Shown: piece after piece, positions 8,593 to 17,056 of the stretch | Layout of the letters: every line of letters starts with the position of its first letter | How positions within the stretch are numbered: the first letter of the stretch is position 1 | Notes under the pieces: model-generated | Databases searched by the model: none | Seen by the model: only the letters and a program-made list of their open reading frames with translations | What the model was told of the DNA's origin: nothing | Origin: Aestuariibaculum lutulentum | GTDB taxonomy: Bacteria > Bacteroidota > Bacteroidia > Flavobacteriales > Flavobacteriaceae | DNA: 64,000 bases | Assembly: GCF_032926325.1 (NCBI RefSeq) | Contig: NZ_CP136709.1 | Location: 3,718,726-3,782,725 of the forward strand | Reading direction: 5' to 3' | Translations under genes and position numbers: made by a program

Positions 8593-9879
8593 ATGAGAAA
8601 ATTAGTTTTATCAATTATTACAGCAACTGTTTTAATAAGCTGCCAATCTAAATACCAAGATATTCCCGAAAGCTATTATCCATTATTAGATAGCGCCTTA
8701 GTTAAAGCAAATAACAACGCACCCGAAATTTTAAAGGCATTAACTGATGCTCCAAAAAACCAAAAAGAAGGTATGGCGTTTTTAATAAGTTATATGCCCG
8801 AGCGCGATTTAACTACTTTAAAAGCTGACTTCCTTTTAGAAAATGCCGCATACGCCTATAAAGCTCGACAGCGTTTTCCTTGGTGCAAAACGCTGCCCGA
8901 TTCTATCTTTTTCAATGATGTTTTACCATATACCAATGTTGCCGAAACCCGTGACCCTTGGCGAAAAGACTTTTACGAACGTTTTTCAAAATATGTGGAA
9001 TACGAAACCAATTTAAAGGATGCTATTTTCGCCATTGCCAAACCTATTAATAAAGAGGTTAATGTTGAATACAACATAAAACGATCGATTGTTGATTCCA
9101 GTCCAAAAGAAGCCATGTCTGAAAATATGGCCACTTGTACTGGATTATCTATAATATTAACAGATGCTTTTCGTTCCGTTGGTATTCCTTCCCGATTAGC
9201 AGGAACAGCCATGTGGACCAACATGAAAGGCAACCACACCTGGTGTGAAGTCTGGATTGATAACGAATGGAAATTTATAGAATACTACCCTGACGATTTA
9301 AACAAATCCTGGTTTTTAGCGGATGCCGGTAAAGCAGACCCCAACAACCCACTACACTGGATTTACGCGGTATCCTACAAACCCACAGGGCAATATTATT
9401 ACGCAGGCAGAGCTGCAAAATTCCTATTGAAAACTTTAGACACAACCCTTTTAAACCCTAAAACCTTGAAAAGTTTAAAAGAATGGAAAAGAAAAGCTGA
9501 CGAAAACAACGAAAAGCCTTATATACATGGCGTAAATGTTACCCAACGTTATATTGATCTTTACAAAGAATCTATAGAGAATTCAAAACTTGCAGACGAT
9601 GAACTTATAGCAAATTTTGTTGTTTTTAAAAATGAGAATACTTCACAAAGCGACTCTCGTTTAGATTGCAGAGTTGATGTTTACTTAGATGATAAAATTA
9701 TTGATTTTGGCTACTCGCCTCGTCCAACCGACGACATGAATAAATTCTTAAAAATTAAACTAAAAAAAGACACAGACTATAAAATTGTGGTAAGCAATAT
9801 TAAGAACAATATTAAACAAAGCTTCTCCATAAAAACAGACGAAAAGCTAAATGAAGAATTTAAATTGATTTTAGAATAA
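8593..9879 (+). CDS. Transglutaminase-like domain lipoprotein
   Basis: A 428-residue lipoprotein: the signal MRKLVLSIITATVLISC ends in a lipobox with Cys17. The ATG at 8593 is chosen because a TTG ten codons earlier would put residues in front of a clean signal peptide. The transglutaminase/cysteine-protease fold is shown by a Cys-His-Asp order: Cys182 in MATCTGLS, His215 in GNHTWCEVW and Asp234 in EYYPDD. Residues 330-428 look like a beta-rich C-terminal domain. The next gene, a PNGase F-like protein, starts 21 bases downstream, so the two are probably co-transcribed. The fold includes proteases, cross-linking enzymes and the eukaryotic-type peptide:N-glycanases, so the reaction is open. Confidence 0.82.
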   Translation: MRKLVLSIITATVLISCQSKYQDIPESYYPLLDSALVKANNNAPEILKALTDAPKNQKEGMAFLISYMPERDLTTLKADFLLENAAYAYKARQRFPWCKTLPDSIFFNDVLPYTNVAETRDPWRKDFYERFSKYVEYETNLKDAIFAIAKPINKEVNVEYNIKRSIVDSSPKEAMSENMATCTGLSIILTDAFRSVGIPSRLAGTAMWTNMKGNHTWCEVWIDNEWKFIEYYPDDLNKSWFLADAGKADPNNPLHWIYAVSYKPTGQYYYAGRAAKFLLKTLDTTLLNPKTLKSLKEWKRKADENNEKPYIHGVNVTQRYIDLYKESIENSKLADDELIANFVVFKNENTSQSDSRLDCRVDVYLDDKIIDFGYSPRPTDDMNKFLKIKLKKDTDYKIVVSNIKNNIKQSFSIKTDEKLNEEFKLILE

Positions 9880-9900
9880 CGTCAAAAATCCTTTTACCTC

Positions 9901-11808
9901 ATGAAATACTCCATACTAGGCTTTTTATTTCTGTTTATAGCGTGTAACAAAACACCGAAAAAGGAAAGCATTCATGTTATTGCACACAACAAAACTGCAA
10001 TAATCACCAATCCCAAAGAAGGTGTTAATACATTTACCGAATGGGCCTCATTTCCATCAAAATCTGAAGCCATTAGGAAAGTGACCATGTATCTAACACT
10101 GGCTTACCCAGAGCACATGAAAATAGCGCATTGGGATTATATGGATCGGGTGAAAATTATCTGTAAAGATGAAAACAATAACGAGCGTGAATTTGAAATC
10201 GGACGTATGCTTACCCCTTACGGAAGCAGTTTTAACGAAGGCTGGAACTATACCTGGAAAACCGACGTTACCGACTTTGCTCCCTTTTTACGCGATAGTA
10301 TTCAGGTGGCTTATGTCCATTCTGGATACGAATCGCCTGAAACTGGCTGGGATTTAACCATTGGCTTTAAAATAGATTTTGGTCCGGCAGTTGCCGATTT
10401 TGTTTCCGTTAAAGAGATGTGGCAAGGTAATTTTGAATACGGCAACCCAGAAAATGATATTGAAAATAGCTTAAAACCGATAACTATTAAAAAACAAAAT
10501 GATGCCGATTTTGGACGTTTCAGAATTCAGCATACAGGACACGGCATGGATCGCCCGAGTGGTTGCAGTGAATTTTGCAGCCGATGGCGCGAATTAACTT
10601 TTGATAACAAAACAATTGACAAGCGCGATTTATGGAAAGAATGTAGCGACAATCCGTTATACCCGCAAGGCGGCACATGGATTTACGACCGCGCCGACTG
10701 GTGTCCGGGCGATTTACAACTTCCTGATATTATAGATATGCCTTTAACTAAAAGCAGTCATGTGTTAGACTTAAATATGATGCCTTTTTCAGCTAATAAT
10801 ATCAACCAGCCCAAAGAACAAATCACCTCGTATTTCTTTCAATACAAAACACCAAATCATACTAACGATGTTGAAATTGAAGACATCATAGCACCAAACA
10901 GCGATGAAGCTTTCAATAGAGAAAATCCGAAAGGTTTTCAACCCAAAATTAAAATCAGAAACTTAGGAAAAGCACCTTTAACATCGGTTACAATCTCTTA
11001 TAAAACGGAAGGTTTTGAAGAAAAAAGCTCCGACTGGGTTGGCCATCTTCCTTTTTACAAATCTACAGTGATAACGATTCCTAATCATATCGAATACAAA
11101 TCAGGTCTTAATCATTTTACTGTTACACTAACAAATCCAAACGGCAAAAAAGATGAATGGACTGGAGACAACACATTAACTTCAGAATTTGATGACATCC
11201 CAACCCTGCCTACCAATCTAGTTGTAGACTTTTTAACCAATAACAATCCAGGAGAAAACCACCTTACTATTGTAAACGAAAACAATACTATTGTTTTTGA
11301 AAAAGCACCTAATAATCTTGAACCTGCAACGCAGTATTACGATACTTTAAATTTAGCTGAAGGCAAATACAGATTAAAACTAACCGATACGGTTGGTGAC
11401 GGTTTAGAGTTCTGGTATAATAGAAAAGCTGGCTTTGGAAGACTTCAACTAAAGGATATAAATCACAATATATTACATGCTTTTGAAAACGATTTTGGCT
11501 ACGAGCAGAACTACACCTTCAGAGTTAGCAAATCTGCCAAAACAGATTTAAACACACTAAAATATTCTGTAACCATCTATCCACGTATGACAAAAGATAG
11601 TTTGAGTATTTTCACAACAGCCAATAAAGCATGTAAACTAAAAGTGCGATTAACCAAAGATGGCGTTTTTATAGAAGAACATGATTTTGACAATACAAAA
11701 GATTCCAAAACAGATTTAGACGTTAGCCATTTAGAAGAAGGAAGGTATGTTATGGAAATTTATATGGATGGAAAACATTTAATGAATCGTCGTTTCAATA
11801 AAATTTAG
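9901..11808 (+). CDS. PNGase F-like peptide-N-glycosidase, predicted lipoprotein
   Basis: A 635-residue protein whose residues 35-330 match the two eight-stranded domains of PNGase F, which removes N-glycans from asparagine. Visible landmarks are WDYMDR (78-83, segment of the catalytic Asp), GRMLTPYG, ESPETGWDLTIGF, GHGMDRPSGCSEFC (Cys222, Glu224 and Cys226 match the Cys204-Glu206-Cys208 arrangement), and WIYDRADWCPG with Cys268 pairing with Cys248. The N terminus, LFLFIAC, is a plausible lipobox (Cys15). Residues 330-555 form extra beta-rich domains including TVGDGLEFWYN. The last 80 residues resemble a type IX secretion tail, starting YPRMTKDSLSI and ending in a DVSHLEEGRYVMEI pattern. PNGase F itself is about 350 residues, so this is a longer form. 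Confidence 0.85.
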   Translation: MKYSILGFLFLFIACNKTPKKESIHVIAHNKTAIITNPKEGVNTFTEWASFPSKSEAIRKVTMYLTLAYPEHMKIAHWDYMDRVKIICKDENNNEREFEIGRMLTPYGSSFNEGWNYTWKTDVTDFAPFLRDSIQVAYVHSGYESPETGWDLTIGFKIDFGPAVADFVSVKEMWQGNFEYGNPENDIENSLKPITIKKQNDADFGRFRIQHTGHGMDRPSGCSEFCSRWRELTFDNKTIDKRDLWKECSDNPLYPQGGTWIYDRADWCPGDLQLPDIIDMPLTKSSHVLDLNMMPFSANNINQPKEQITSYFFQYKTPNHTNDVEIEDIIAPNSDEAFNRENPKGFQPKIKIRNLGKAPLTSVTISYKTEGFEEKSSDWVGHLPFYKSTVITIPNHIEYKSGLNHFTVTLTNPNGKKDEWTGDNTLTSEFDDIPTLPTNLVVDFLTNNNPGENHLTIVNENNTIVFEKAPNNLEPATQYYDTLNLAEGKYRLKLTDTVGDGLEFWYNRKAGFGRLQLKDINHNILHAFENDFGYEQNYTFRVSKSAKTDLNTLKYSVTIYPRMTKDSLSIFTTANKACKLKVRLTKDGVFIEEHDFDNTKDSKTDLDVSHLEEGRYVMEIYMDGKHLMNRRFNKI

Positions 11809-11830
11809 ATCCTTATTCTTTTTAAATAAA

Positions 11831-11863
11831 AAAATCCTGTATTGAAGACCAATACAGGATTTT
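11831..11863. terminator. Bidirectional rho-independent terminator
   Basis: A perfect 14-bp stem (AAAATCCTGTATTG with its complement) closes a five-base loop. T-runs on both strands serve the convergent PNGase-like gene and ychF. Confidence 0.85.
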
Positions 11864-11889
11864 ATAATATATGATTTAATATTTTTCTA

Positions 11890-12984
11890 TTAAACGTTGA
11901 ATAAGAAGTGCATTACATCACCATCTTTAACAATGTAATTCTTTCCTTCAACACGCATTTTTCCAGCTTCCTTAATTTTACTTTCGCTACCGTAAGTTAC
12001 ATAATCATCATAACCAATTACCTCAGCTCTAATAAAACCTTTTTCAAAATCTGAGTGGATTACTCCAGCTGCCTGAGGTGCTGTAGCCCCAATATTTACG
12101 GTCCATGCACGCACTTCCTTTACACCTGCCGTAAAATACGTTTGCTGATTTAATAATTTATAAGCCGCACGAATTAGCTTTGAAGACCCTGGTTCTTCTA
12201 ACCCGATATCAGCTAAGAACATCTGACGCTCTTCGTAATCCTCCAGTTCATTAATGTCTGCTTCTGTTCCAACGGCAAGCACTAAAACTTCAGCTTTTTC
12301 ATCTTTTACCGCTTCACGAACCTTTTCAACGTATTCATTTCCTGAAACCGCAGAACCTTCATCTACATTACAAACGTACATTACCGGTTTTTCTGTAATA
12401 AACTGCGCTGGTTTAACGAAATCTTCGTAATCATCTTCGCTAAATTCTAAAGCTCTTACTGAAGTTCCAGCTTCTAAAGCAGCTTTAATTTGTAATAAAA
12501 CCGCCTCTTCTTTTTGAGCTTCCTTATTACCAGTTTTAGCAGCACGCTTCACTTTATCTAATTTCTTATCAACAGTCTCAAGGTCTTTCAACTGTAACTC
12601 CATATCGATAGTTTCTTTATCGCGAATAGGGTTTACATTACCATCAACGTGAACGATATTCTCGTTATCAAAACAACGTAACACATGTAAAATAGCATCT
12701 GTTTCTCTAATGTTCGCAAGGAATTGATTTCCTAAACCTTCACCTTTACTTGCTCCTTTTACTAATCCTGCAATATCTACAATTTCTACAGTTGCAGGTA
12801 ATACACGCTCTGGCTTAACTAAAGATTCTAATTTTTCCAAACGTGGATCTGGTACGTTTACCACCCCAATATTAGGCTCGATAGTACAGAACGGGAAGTT
12901 CGCACTTTGTGCTTTTGCATTAGACAAACAATTGAATAAAGTTGATTTCCCTACGTTTGGTAATCCTACAATACCTGCTTTCAT
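11890..12984 (-). CDS. ychF: Redox-regulated ATPase YchF (Obg-like)
   Basis: YchF is a universally conserved P-loop NTPase that binds ribosomes and prefers ATP to GTP. The 364-residue protein starts MKAGIVGLPNVGKSTLFN, the P-loop. It has DIAGLVKGASKGEGLGNQFL as the switch II/G3 region, and CNVDEGS in place of the NKxD motif, the change that gives ATP preference. The C-terminal TGS domain ends with GDVMHFLFNV, as in the family. Cys37 follows a NFPFCTIEPN segment. The ATG at 12984 is the family start. A TACATTTG -7 element lies 54 bases upstream. Confidence 0.97.
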   Translation of the reverse strand: MKAGIVGLPNVGKSTLFNCLSNAKAQSANFPFCTIEPNIGVVNVPDPRLEKLESLVKPERVLPATVEIVDIAGLVKGASKGEGLGNQFLANIRETDAILHVLRCFDNENIVHVDGNVNPIRDKETIDMELQLKDLETVDKKLDKVKRAAKTGNKEAQKEEAVLLQIKAALEAGTSVRALEFSEDDYEDFVKPAQFITEKPVMYVCNVDEGSAVSGNEYVEKVREAVKDEKAEVLVLAVGTEADINELEDYEERQMFLADIGLEEPGSSKLIRAAYKLLNQQTYFTAGVKEVRAWTVNIGATAPQAAGVIHSDFEKGFIRAEVIGYDDYVTYGSESKIKEAGKMRVEGKNYIVKDGDVMHFLFNV

Positions 12985-13037
12985 GTATTTAAATATTAGA
13001 TAAAATATTAAGACTTAGGTCTTCGTTTTTGCGAGTG

Positions 13038-13045
13038 CAAATGTA
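13038..13045 (-). promoter_or_regulatory. -7 promoter element for ychF
   Basis: The minus strand reads TACATTTG, a perfect TAnnTTTG match, 54 bases before the ychF ATG. A small AAGAC-TTAG-GTCTT hairpin (13010-13023) lies in the resulting leader. A -33 TTG is not found at the usual spacing. Confidence 0.4.
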
Positions 13046-13098
13046 GTTAATTCTTCAATTATTTTAAGAATATCGACGCAATATCTACAAAATTAAAA

Positions 13099-13599
13099 CT
13101 AAAGGAATAACAAGATAAAAGTTAACACCATTCCAAAAACGGTAAAATACATACCTTTTCTAAAAATATGTGTTTTAGGCATAAACATCCAAAATGATGA
13201 TATTGCGAAGAATAACAACGATACCCCGAAGAAAATATTCAAATAAAACAATGGATCTTTCGACTTCGCCTTATGAAGCTTAGTCATTTTATTTAAAACT
13301 AATGGAAGTTCTTTTTGAATGAATTTAGCCTCTCCTGTTGCTTTGTTATATTCCCCATTATTAAAGAACAAAACATCGCCTTCCTCTTTGGCTACTTTAA
13401 AATCCCTGATTTTTAATTCCCGCCCTAGTTGATTAGTTGGTAAATTAGGCTGTAGTTGTTTTTCAACTTCAGATTCAATCTTTAAAAAATCTGAATCTCT
13501 AAAAATTAACACCACACCACTTAAGGCGTAAACGGTCATGATTCCTATTAAAAAGAATCCTAAATAGCGATGTATAATTCGCATGTATTTGTTAGTCAT
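13099..13599 (-). CDS. PepSY-associated transmembrane protein
   Basis: A 166-residue inner-membrane protein. It starts MTNKYMRIIHRYLGFFLIGIM, the HRYLGFFL pattern that opens PepSY_TM proteins. A periplasmic segment of about 80 residues (about 33-112) follows, with two C-terminal helices after it (YLNIFFGVSLLFFAISSFWM and GMYFTVFGMVLTFILLFL). This is shorter than full PepSY_TM reductases, which have four helices. It is divergent from a TonB-dependent receptor. PepSY_TM genes often sit beside siderophore receptors, so a part in iron-siderophore handling is a reasonable inference, not shown here. The frame is intact. Confidence 0.72.
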   Translation of the reverse strand: MTNKYMRIIHRYLGFFLIGIMTVYALSGVVLIFRDSDFLKIESEVEKQLQPNLPTNQLGRELKIRDFKVAKEEGDVLFFNNGEYNKATGEAKFIQKELPLVLNKMTKLHKAKSKDPLFYLNIFFGVSLLFFAISSFWMFMPKTHIFRKGMYFTVFGMVLTFILLFL

Positions 13600-13761
13600 C
13601 GGTTTGTTTTTAAGCCCTAAGACATCTTAAAAACAATATGGTTTAAATTCTGATTATGTTAAATAAATCTAAAAAACCTCCTTTTACAAGGAATTTCAAG
13701 AGCACACAATTCTATTAACTTTTTGATTATCTTTATATTACTAACCAATCCATTGTTTTAT

Positions 13762-16452
13762 ATGAAAAGTATTTTTACACTGCTGTTAAGCCTATGTTGC
13801 TTAACATTTTCTTTTGCTCAGCTCAGCGTTTCAGGTACGGTAACAGACAATTCAGGAGAACCTCTTATGGGGGTTAATATTGTCGTGAAAGGTACCAGTA
13901 GCGGGACTACTTCCGATTTTAATGGCGAATTTATTATTGATGTCGATGGTAATGCCATTTTAGTTTTCAGCTCCGTAGGTTTTGACTCAAAAGAAGTCCC
14001 TGTTAACAATCAAACAAAAATAAATGTCATTTTAGAGGAAGGCGTTAGTCTTGACGAAGTTCTTCTGGTGGGCTCTCGAAGCCCTAAACGGACAGCTACC
14101 GACACACCAGTTCCTGTAGATGTTTTAGATGTTTCCGGAATAGCCTCAACTACAGGAAAGGTGGAAGTCAATGATATTTTACAATACGCCGCCCCTTCTT
14201 TTAACGCCAGCAAGCAATCAGGATCCGATGGTGCCGATCATATCGTTCCGGCATCCTTACGCGGTTTAGGTCCCGACCAAACGCTAGTACTTATTAACGG
14301 TAAACGCAGACACCAATCTTCTTTGGTAAACATCTTCGGAACTCGGGGACGCGGTAATTCAGGAACCGATTTAAATGCCATTCCTGCCAATGCCATTAAA
14401 AGAATTGAAGTTTTAAGAGATGGTGCTTCAGCCCAGTACGGATCTGATGCTATTGCCGGTGTAATTAATATTGTTCTAAGAGATAATACCGATGGATTCT
14501 CTGGCGGAATTACCTATGGCGCTTACAGTACAGCTATAGGCGATGGCTGGGAAGAAGCCACAGGTGAAACCCTATATAATGTAGAAGGCAAAAATCGCTT
14601 AGACGGAAAAGATAAAAACTGGGATGGTGAAACTGTAAAAATTGACGCCAATTACGGCTTAGCCTTAACTGATGATGGCGGATATATTAACATTACAACC
14701 GAATTTCTTTCAAAAGAAAACACCTTAAGACCAGGATTTTCTTGGCGAAAAGGCTACGGTAGTGCGGGTGTTGATGGCTTCAATTTTATGATTAATTCAT
14801 CAATTCCAGTGAATGATAACACCGAAATCTATGCCTTTGGTGGTCGAAATTTTAGAGACACCAACGCCAATGCGTTTTCAAGAGATTCTTTTGACGATGG
14901 CGATAACCGTTCTGTTCCCAGTTTGTACCCCGATGGATTCACTCCAAGAATTACGTCTAATATTACCGATGCCTCAGTATCCGTTGGTGTAAGACATGAA
15001 ATGCAAAATGGTTGGAATGTTGATTTTAATAACACCTACGGAAAAAACAACTTTCATTATTTCATAAAAAACAGTAATAACGCCTCGATGAAAAATGCCT
15101 CTCCTGTCGATTTTGATGCGGGTGGCCATTACTTATCACAAAACACAACAGGACTTGACTTTAGTAATTATTATGACGATATCTTTTCTGGTGTGAGTTT
15201 GGCTTTTGGTTTTGAATACCGAACCGAAAACTTCGGTATATTTTCAGGAGAAATTCCTTCATATGGCTTATATGATGAAAATGGTGTAGTCATAACAAAT
15301 CCAGCACTTCAAACGGTAGCAACAGATGCCAATGGAGACGATTTACCTGGCGGATCTCAGGGTTTTCCGGGTTACAGCCCAGCTAACGAAGTAGATCGCA
15401 GCAGAACCAATTATGGGATTTATTTAGATTCCGAAGTCAACATCAGTGAAGCCTTTATGCTGGCTGGGGCAGTTAGATTCGAAACTTATAGCGATTTTGG
15501 AAATACTTTTAATGGTAAATTAGCTACCCGATTTAAAATAAGTGAAGATTTTTCGCTTCGTGGATCCATATCTACAGGATTCAGAGCGCCTTCGCTAGCA
15601 CAATTATATTACAACCTTATTTTCACCAATATTGTAGCCGGAGAATCTGTACCTTCCCTTCTATCAGCAAACAACAGTACCGTTACCAAAGCCTTTGGTA
15701 TTGGTCAGCTAAACGAAGAAAAAGCATTTAATGCCAGCTTAGGATTCACCTTTAAAGCAGGTAATTTCACTGCTACAGTTGATGCTTATTCCATTACCGT
15801 TGATGATCGTATTATCTTAACAGACAACTTTACTGACCAAACCATTTTAGGGCCATTAAAGGTAGATGCTGCGCAGTTTTTCGCCAACGGTGTTGATACC
15901 AGAACCAGTGGAGTTGATATTGTACTAAGTTACGATACTCCAATTGGTAGTGATGGTAATATTAAAGTGGGACTTATTGGTAATATAAATGACTTAAAAA
16001 TTAAAGACATCCATAATGGTGATTTAAATGAGTTTACATTCTTCGGACCATTCTCTCAAGCCTATTTGAAAGCCGCTGCACCTGATTATAAATTTGGGTT
16101 GAATTTAGGCTATGCAACTTCTAAATTTAATGCGAACCTTACCCTTACTCAATTTAGTAAAGTTGAATTACAAGACTTTCAATGGGTAGACTCTCCTGCA
16201 ACAACTCAGGCAGAAGCCGATGCTTTATATGAAGTTGCTACCGATATTTACAAAGCTTCCATAGTCTTAGATTTAAGTGTTGGTTACGATCTTTCTGAAA
16301 AGCTTAAAATAAGTATTGGAGCCAACAATTTATTAAACAAATATCCAACACCTCAATTTGATGGCTGGACAGATCAGGGTGGTTTAGCCGATTCTGTTCA
16401 AATGGGTTCAGACGGAACTTATCTTTTTGGAAGATTGAGCTTTAAATTGTAA
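13762..16452 (+). CDS. TonB-dependent outer-membrane receptor
   Basis: An 896-residue TonB-dependent receptor. The signal peptide MKSIFTLLLSLCCLTFSFAQ dictates the ATG at 13762; a TTG 13 codons earlier would spoil it. A carboxypeptidase-like beta-sandwich follows (SGTVTDNSGEPLMGVNIVVKG). Next is the plug with ASLRGLGPDQTLVLINGKRR and RIEVLRDGASAQYGSDAIAG. A 22-strand barrel ends in GTYLFGRLSFKL with a terminal aromatic/leucine pattern. No SusD partner is adjacent, arguing against a glycan utilisation locus. The divergent PepSY_TM neighbour suggests a siderophore or other metal chelate, but the ligand is unknown. Confidence 0.93.
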   Translation: MKSIFTLLLSLCCLTFSFAQLSVSGTVTDNSGEPLMGVNIVVKGTSSGTTSDFNGEFIIDVDGNAILVFSSVGFDSKEVPVNNQTKINVILEEGVSLDEVLLVGSRSPKRTATDTPVPVDVLDVSGIASTTGKVEVNDILQYAAPSFNASKQSGSDGADHIVPASLRGLGPDQTLVLINGKRRHQSSLVNIFGTRGRGNSGTDLNAIPANAIKRIEVLRDGASAQYGSDAIAGVINIVLRDNTDGFSGGITYGAYSTAIGDGWEEATGETLYNVEGKNRLDGKDKNWDGETVKIDANYGLALTDDGGYINITTEFLSKENTLRPGFSWRKGYGSAGVDGFNFMINSSIPVNDNTEIYAFGGRNFRDTNANAFSRDSFDDGDNRSVPSLYPDGFTPRITSNITDASVSVGVRHEMQNGWNVDFNNTYGKNNFHYFIKNSNNASMKNASPVDFDAGGHYLSQNTTGLDFSNYYDDIFSGVSLAFGFEYRTENFGIFSGEIPSYGLYDENGVVITNPALQTVATDANGDDLPGGSQGFPGYSPANEVDRSRTNYGIYLDSEVNISEAFMLAGAVRFETYSDFGNTFNGKLATRFKISEDFSLRGSISTGFRAPSLAQLYYNLIFTNIVAGESVPSLLSANNSTVTKAFGIGQLNEEKAFNASLGFTFKAGNFTATVDAYSITVDDRIILTDNFTDQTILGPLKVDAAQFFANGVDTRTSGVDIVLSYDTPIGSDGNIKVGLIGNINDLKIKDIHNGDLNEFTFFGPFSQAYLKAAAPDYKFGLNLGYATSKFNANLTLTQFSKVELQDFQWVDSPATTQAEADALYEVATDIYKASIVLDLSVGYDLSEKLKISIGANNLLNKYPTPQFDGWTDQGGLADSVQMGSDGTYLFGRLSFKL

Positions 16453-16472
16453 ACACAACCATACAACATAAA

Positions 16473-16500
16473 AAAACCCAAGCTTTAAAGCTTGGGTTTT
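16473..16500. terminator. Bidirectional rho-independent terminator
   Basis: A perfect palindrome, AAAACCCAAGCTTT and its complement, lies between the convergent TonB receptor and ferredoxin genes. A-runs precede it and T-runs follow it. Confidence 0.85.
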
Positions 16501-16523
16501 CTATTTATAAAAATCTCTTTCGA

Positions 16524-16877
16524 TTAATCTTCCGGGTGCATAAAGCGTTGCTTAGCTAAAAGCTCCTCTTCAGTTTCAACATGATCATCATCAGGCACAC
16601 AACAATCTACCGGGCATACGGCAGCACATTGTGGCTCATCATGAAACCCTTTACACTCTGTACATTTATCTGGTACAATATAGTAAATTTCATCACTTAT
16701 TGGTTCTTGTGCGTCATCCGCATCAACCTCTGTACCGTTAGTTAATACTACTGTTCCTGTTAAACTTGTTCCGTCTTTGTAACGCCAATCGTCTGCACCT
16801 TCATAAATTGCAGTATTTGGACATTCCGGCTCACAAGCTCCACAGTTAATACATTCATCAGTTATTATAATAGCCAT
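16524..16877 (-). CDS. 4Fe-4S dicluster ferredoxin
   Basis: A 117-residue electron carrier with two iron-sulfur motifs. CINCGACEPECP (from residue 9) supplies one cluster and part of the second. CTECKGFHDEPQC followed by CPVDCC has the widened eight-residue spacing of Alvin-type ferredoxins. An acidic loop (about 40-62) separates the motifs. The C terminus is acidic, ending KQRFMHPED. It is divergent from the acyl-CoA reductase gene 179 bases away. Whether it donates electrons to that enzyme is unknown; LuxC-type reductases use NADPH. The ATG at 16877 gives the standard ferredoxin start. Confidence 0.93.
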   Translation of the reverse strand: MAIIITDECINCGACEPECPNTAIYEGADDWRYKDGTSLTGTVVLTNGTEVDADDAQEPISDEIYYIVPDKCTECKGFHDEPQCAAVCPVDCCVPDDDHVETEEELLAKQRFMHPED

Positions 16878-17005
16878 AACTTTCTCTAGTTCAATTAAAT
16901 TTTAATGTTTCAAAATGTAAAAAAACTTGCTCAATAAACTTTTAAACATCAGTTTTTAATCCTCAAATAATTGGTGATTAAAAAACCTGATTCATTACAT
17001 TTTTC

Positions 17006-17013
17006 TAACTTTG
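17006..17013 (+). promoter_or_regulatory. -7 promoter element for the acyl-CoA reductase gene
   Basis: TAACTTTG is a perfect match to the Bacteroidetes -7 element, 43 bases before the ATG at 17057. A -33 TTG is not found at the usual spacing. Confidence 0.5.
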
Positions 17014-17056
17014 CAAAGCAAAAATAACGCCAAAACTATTCATAACCAAATTCAGA

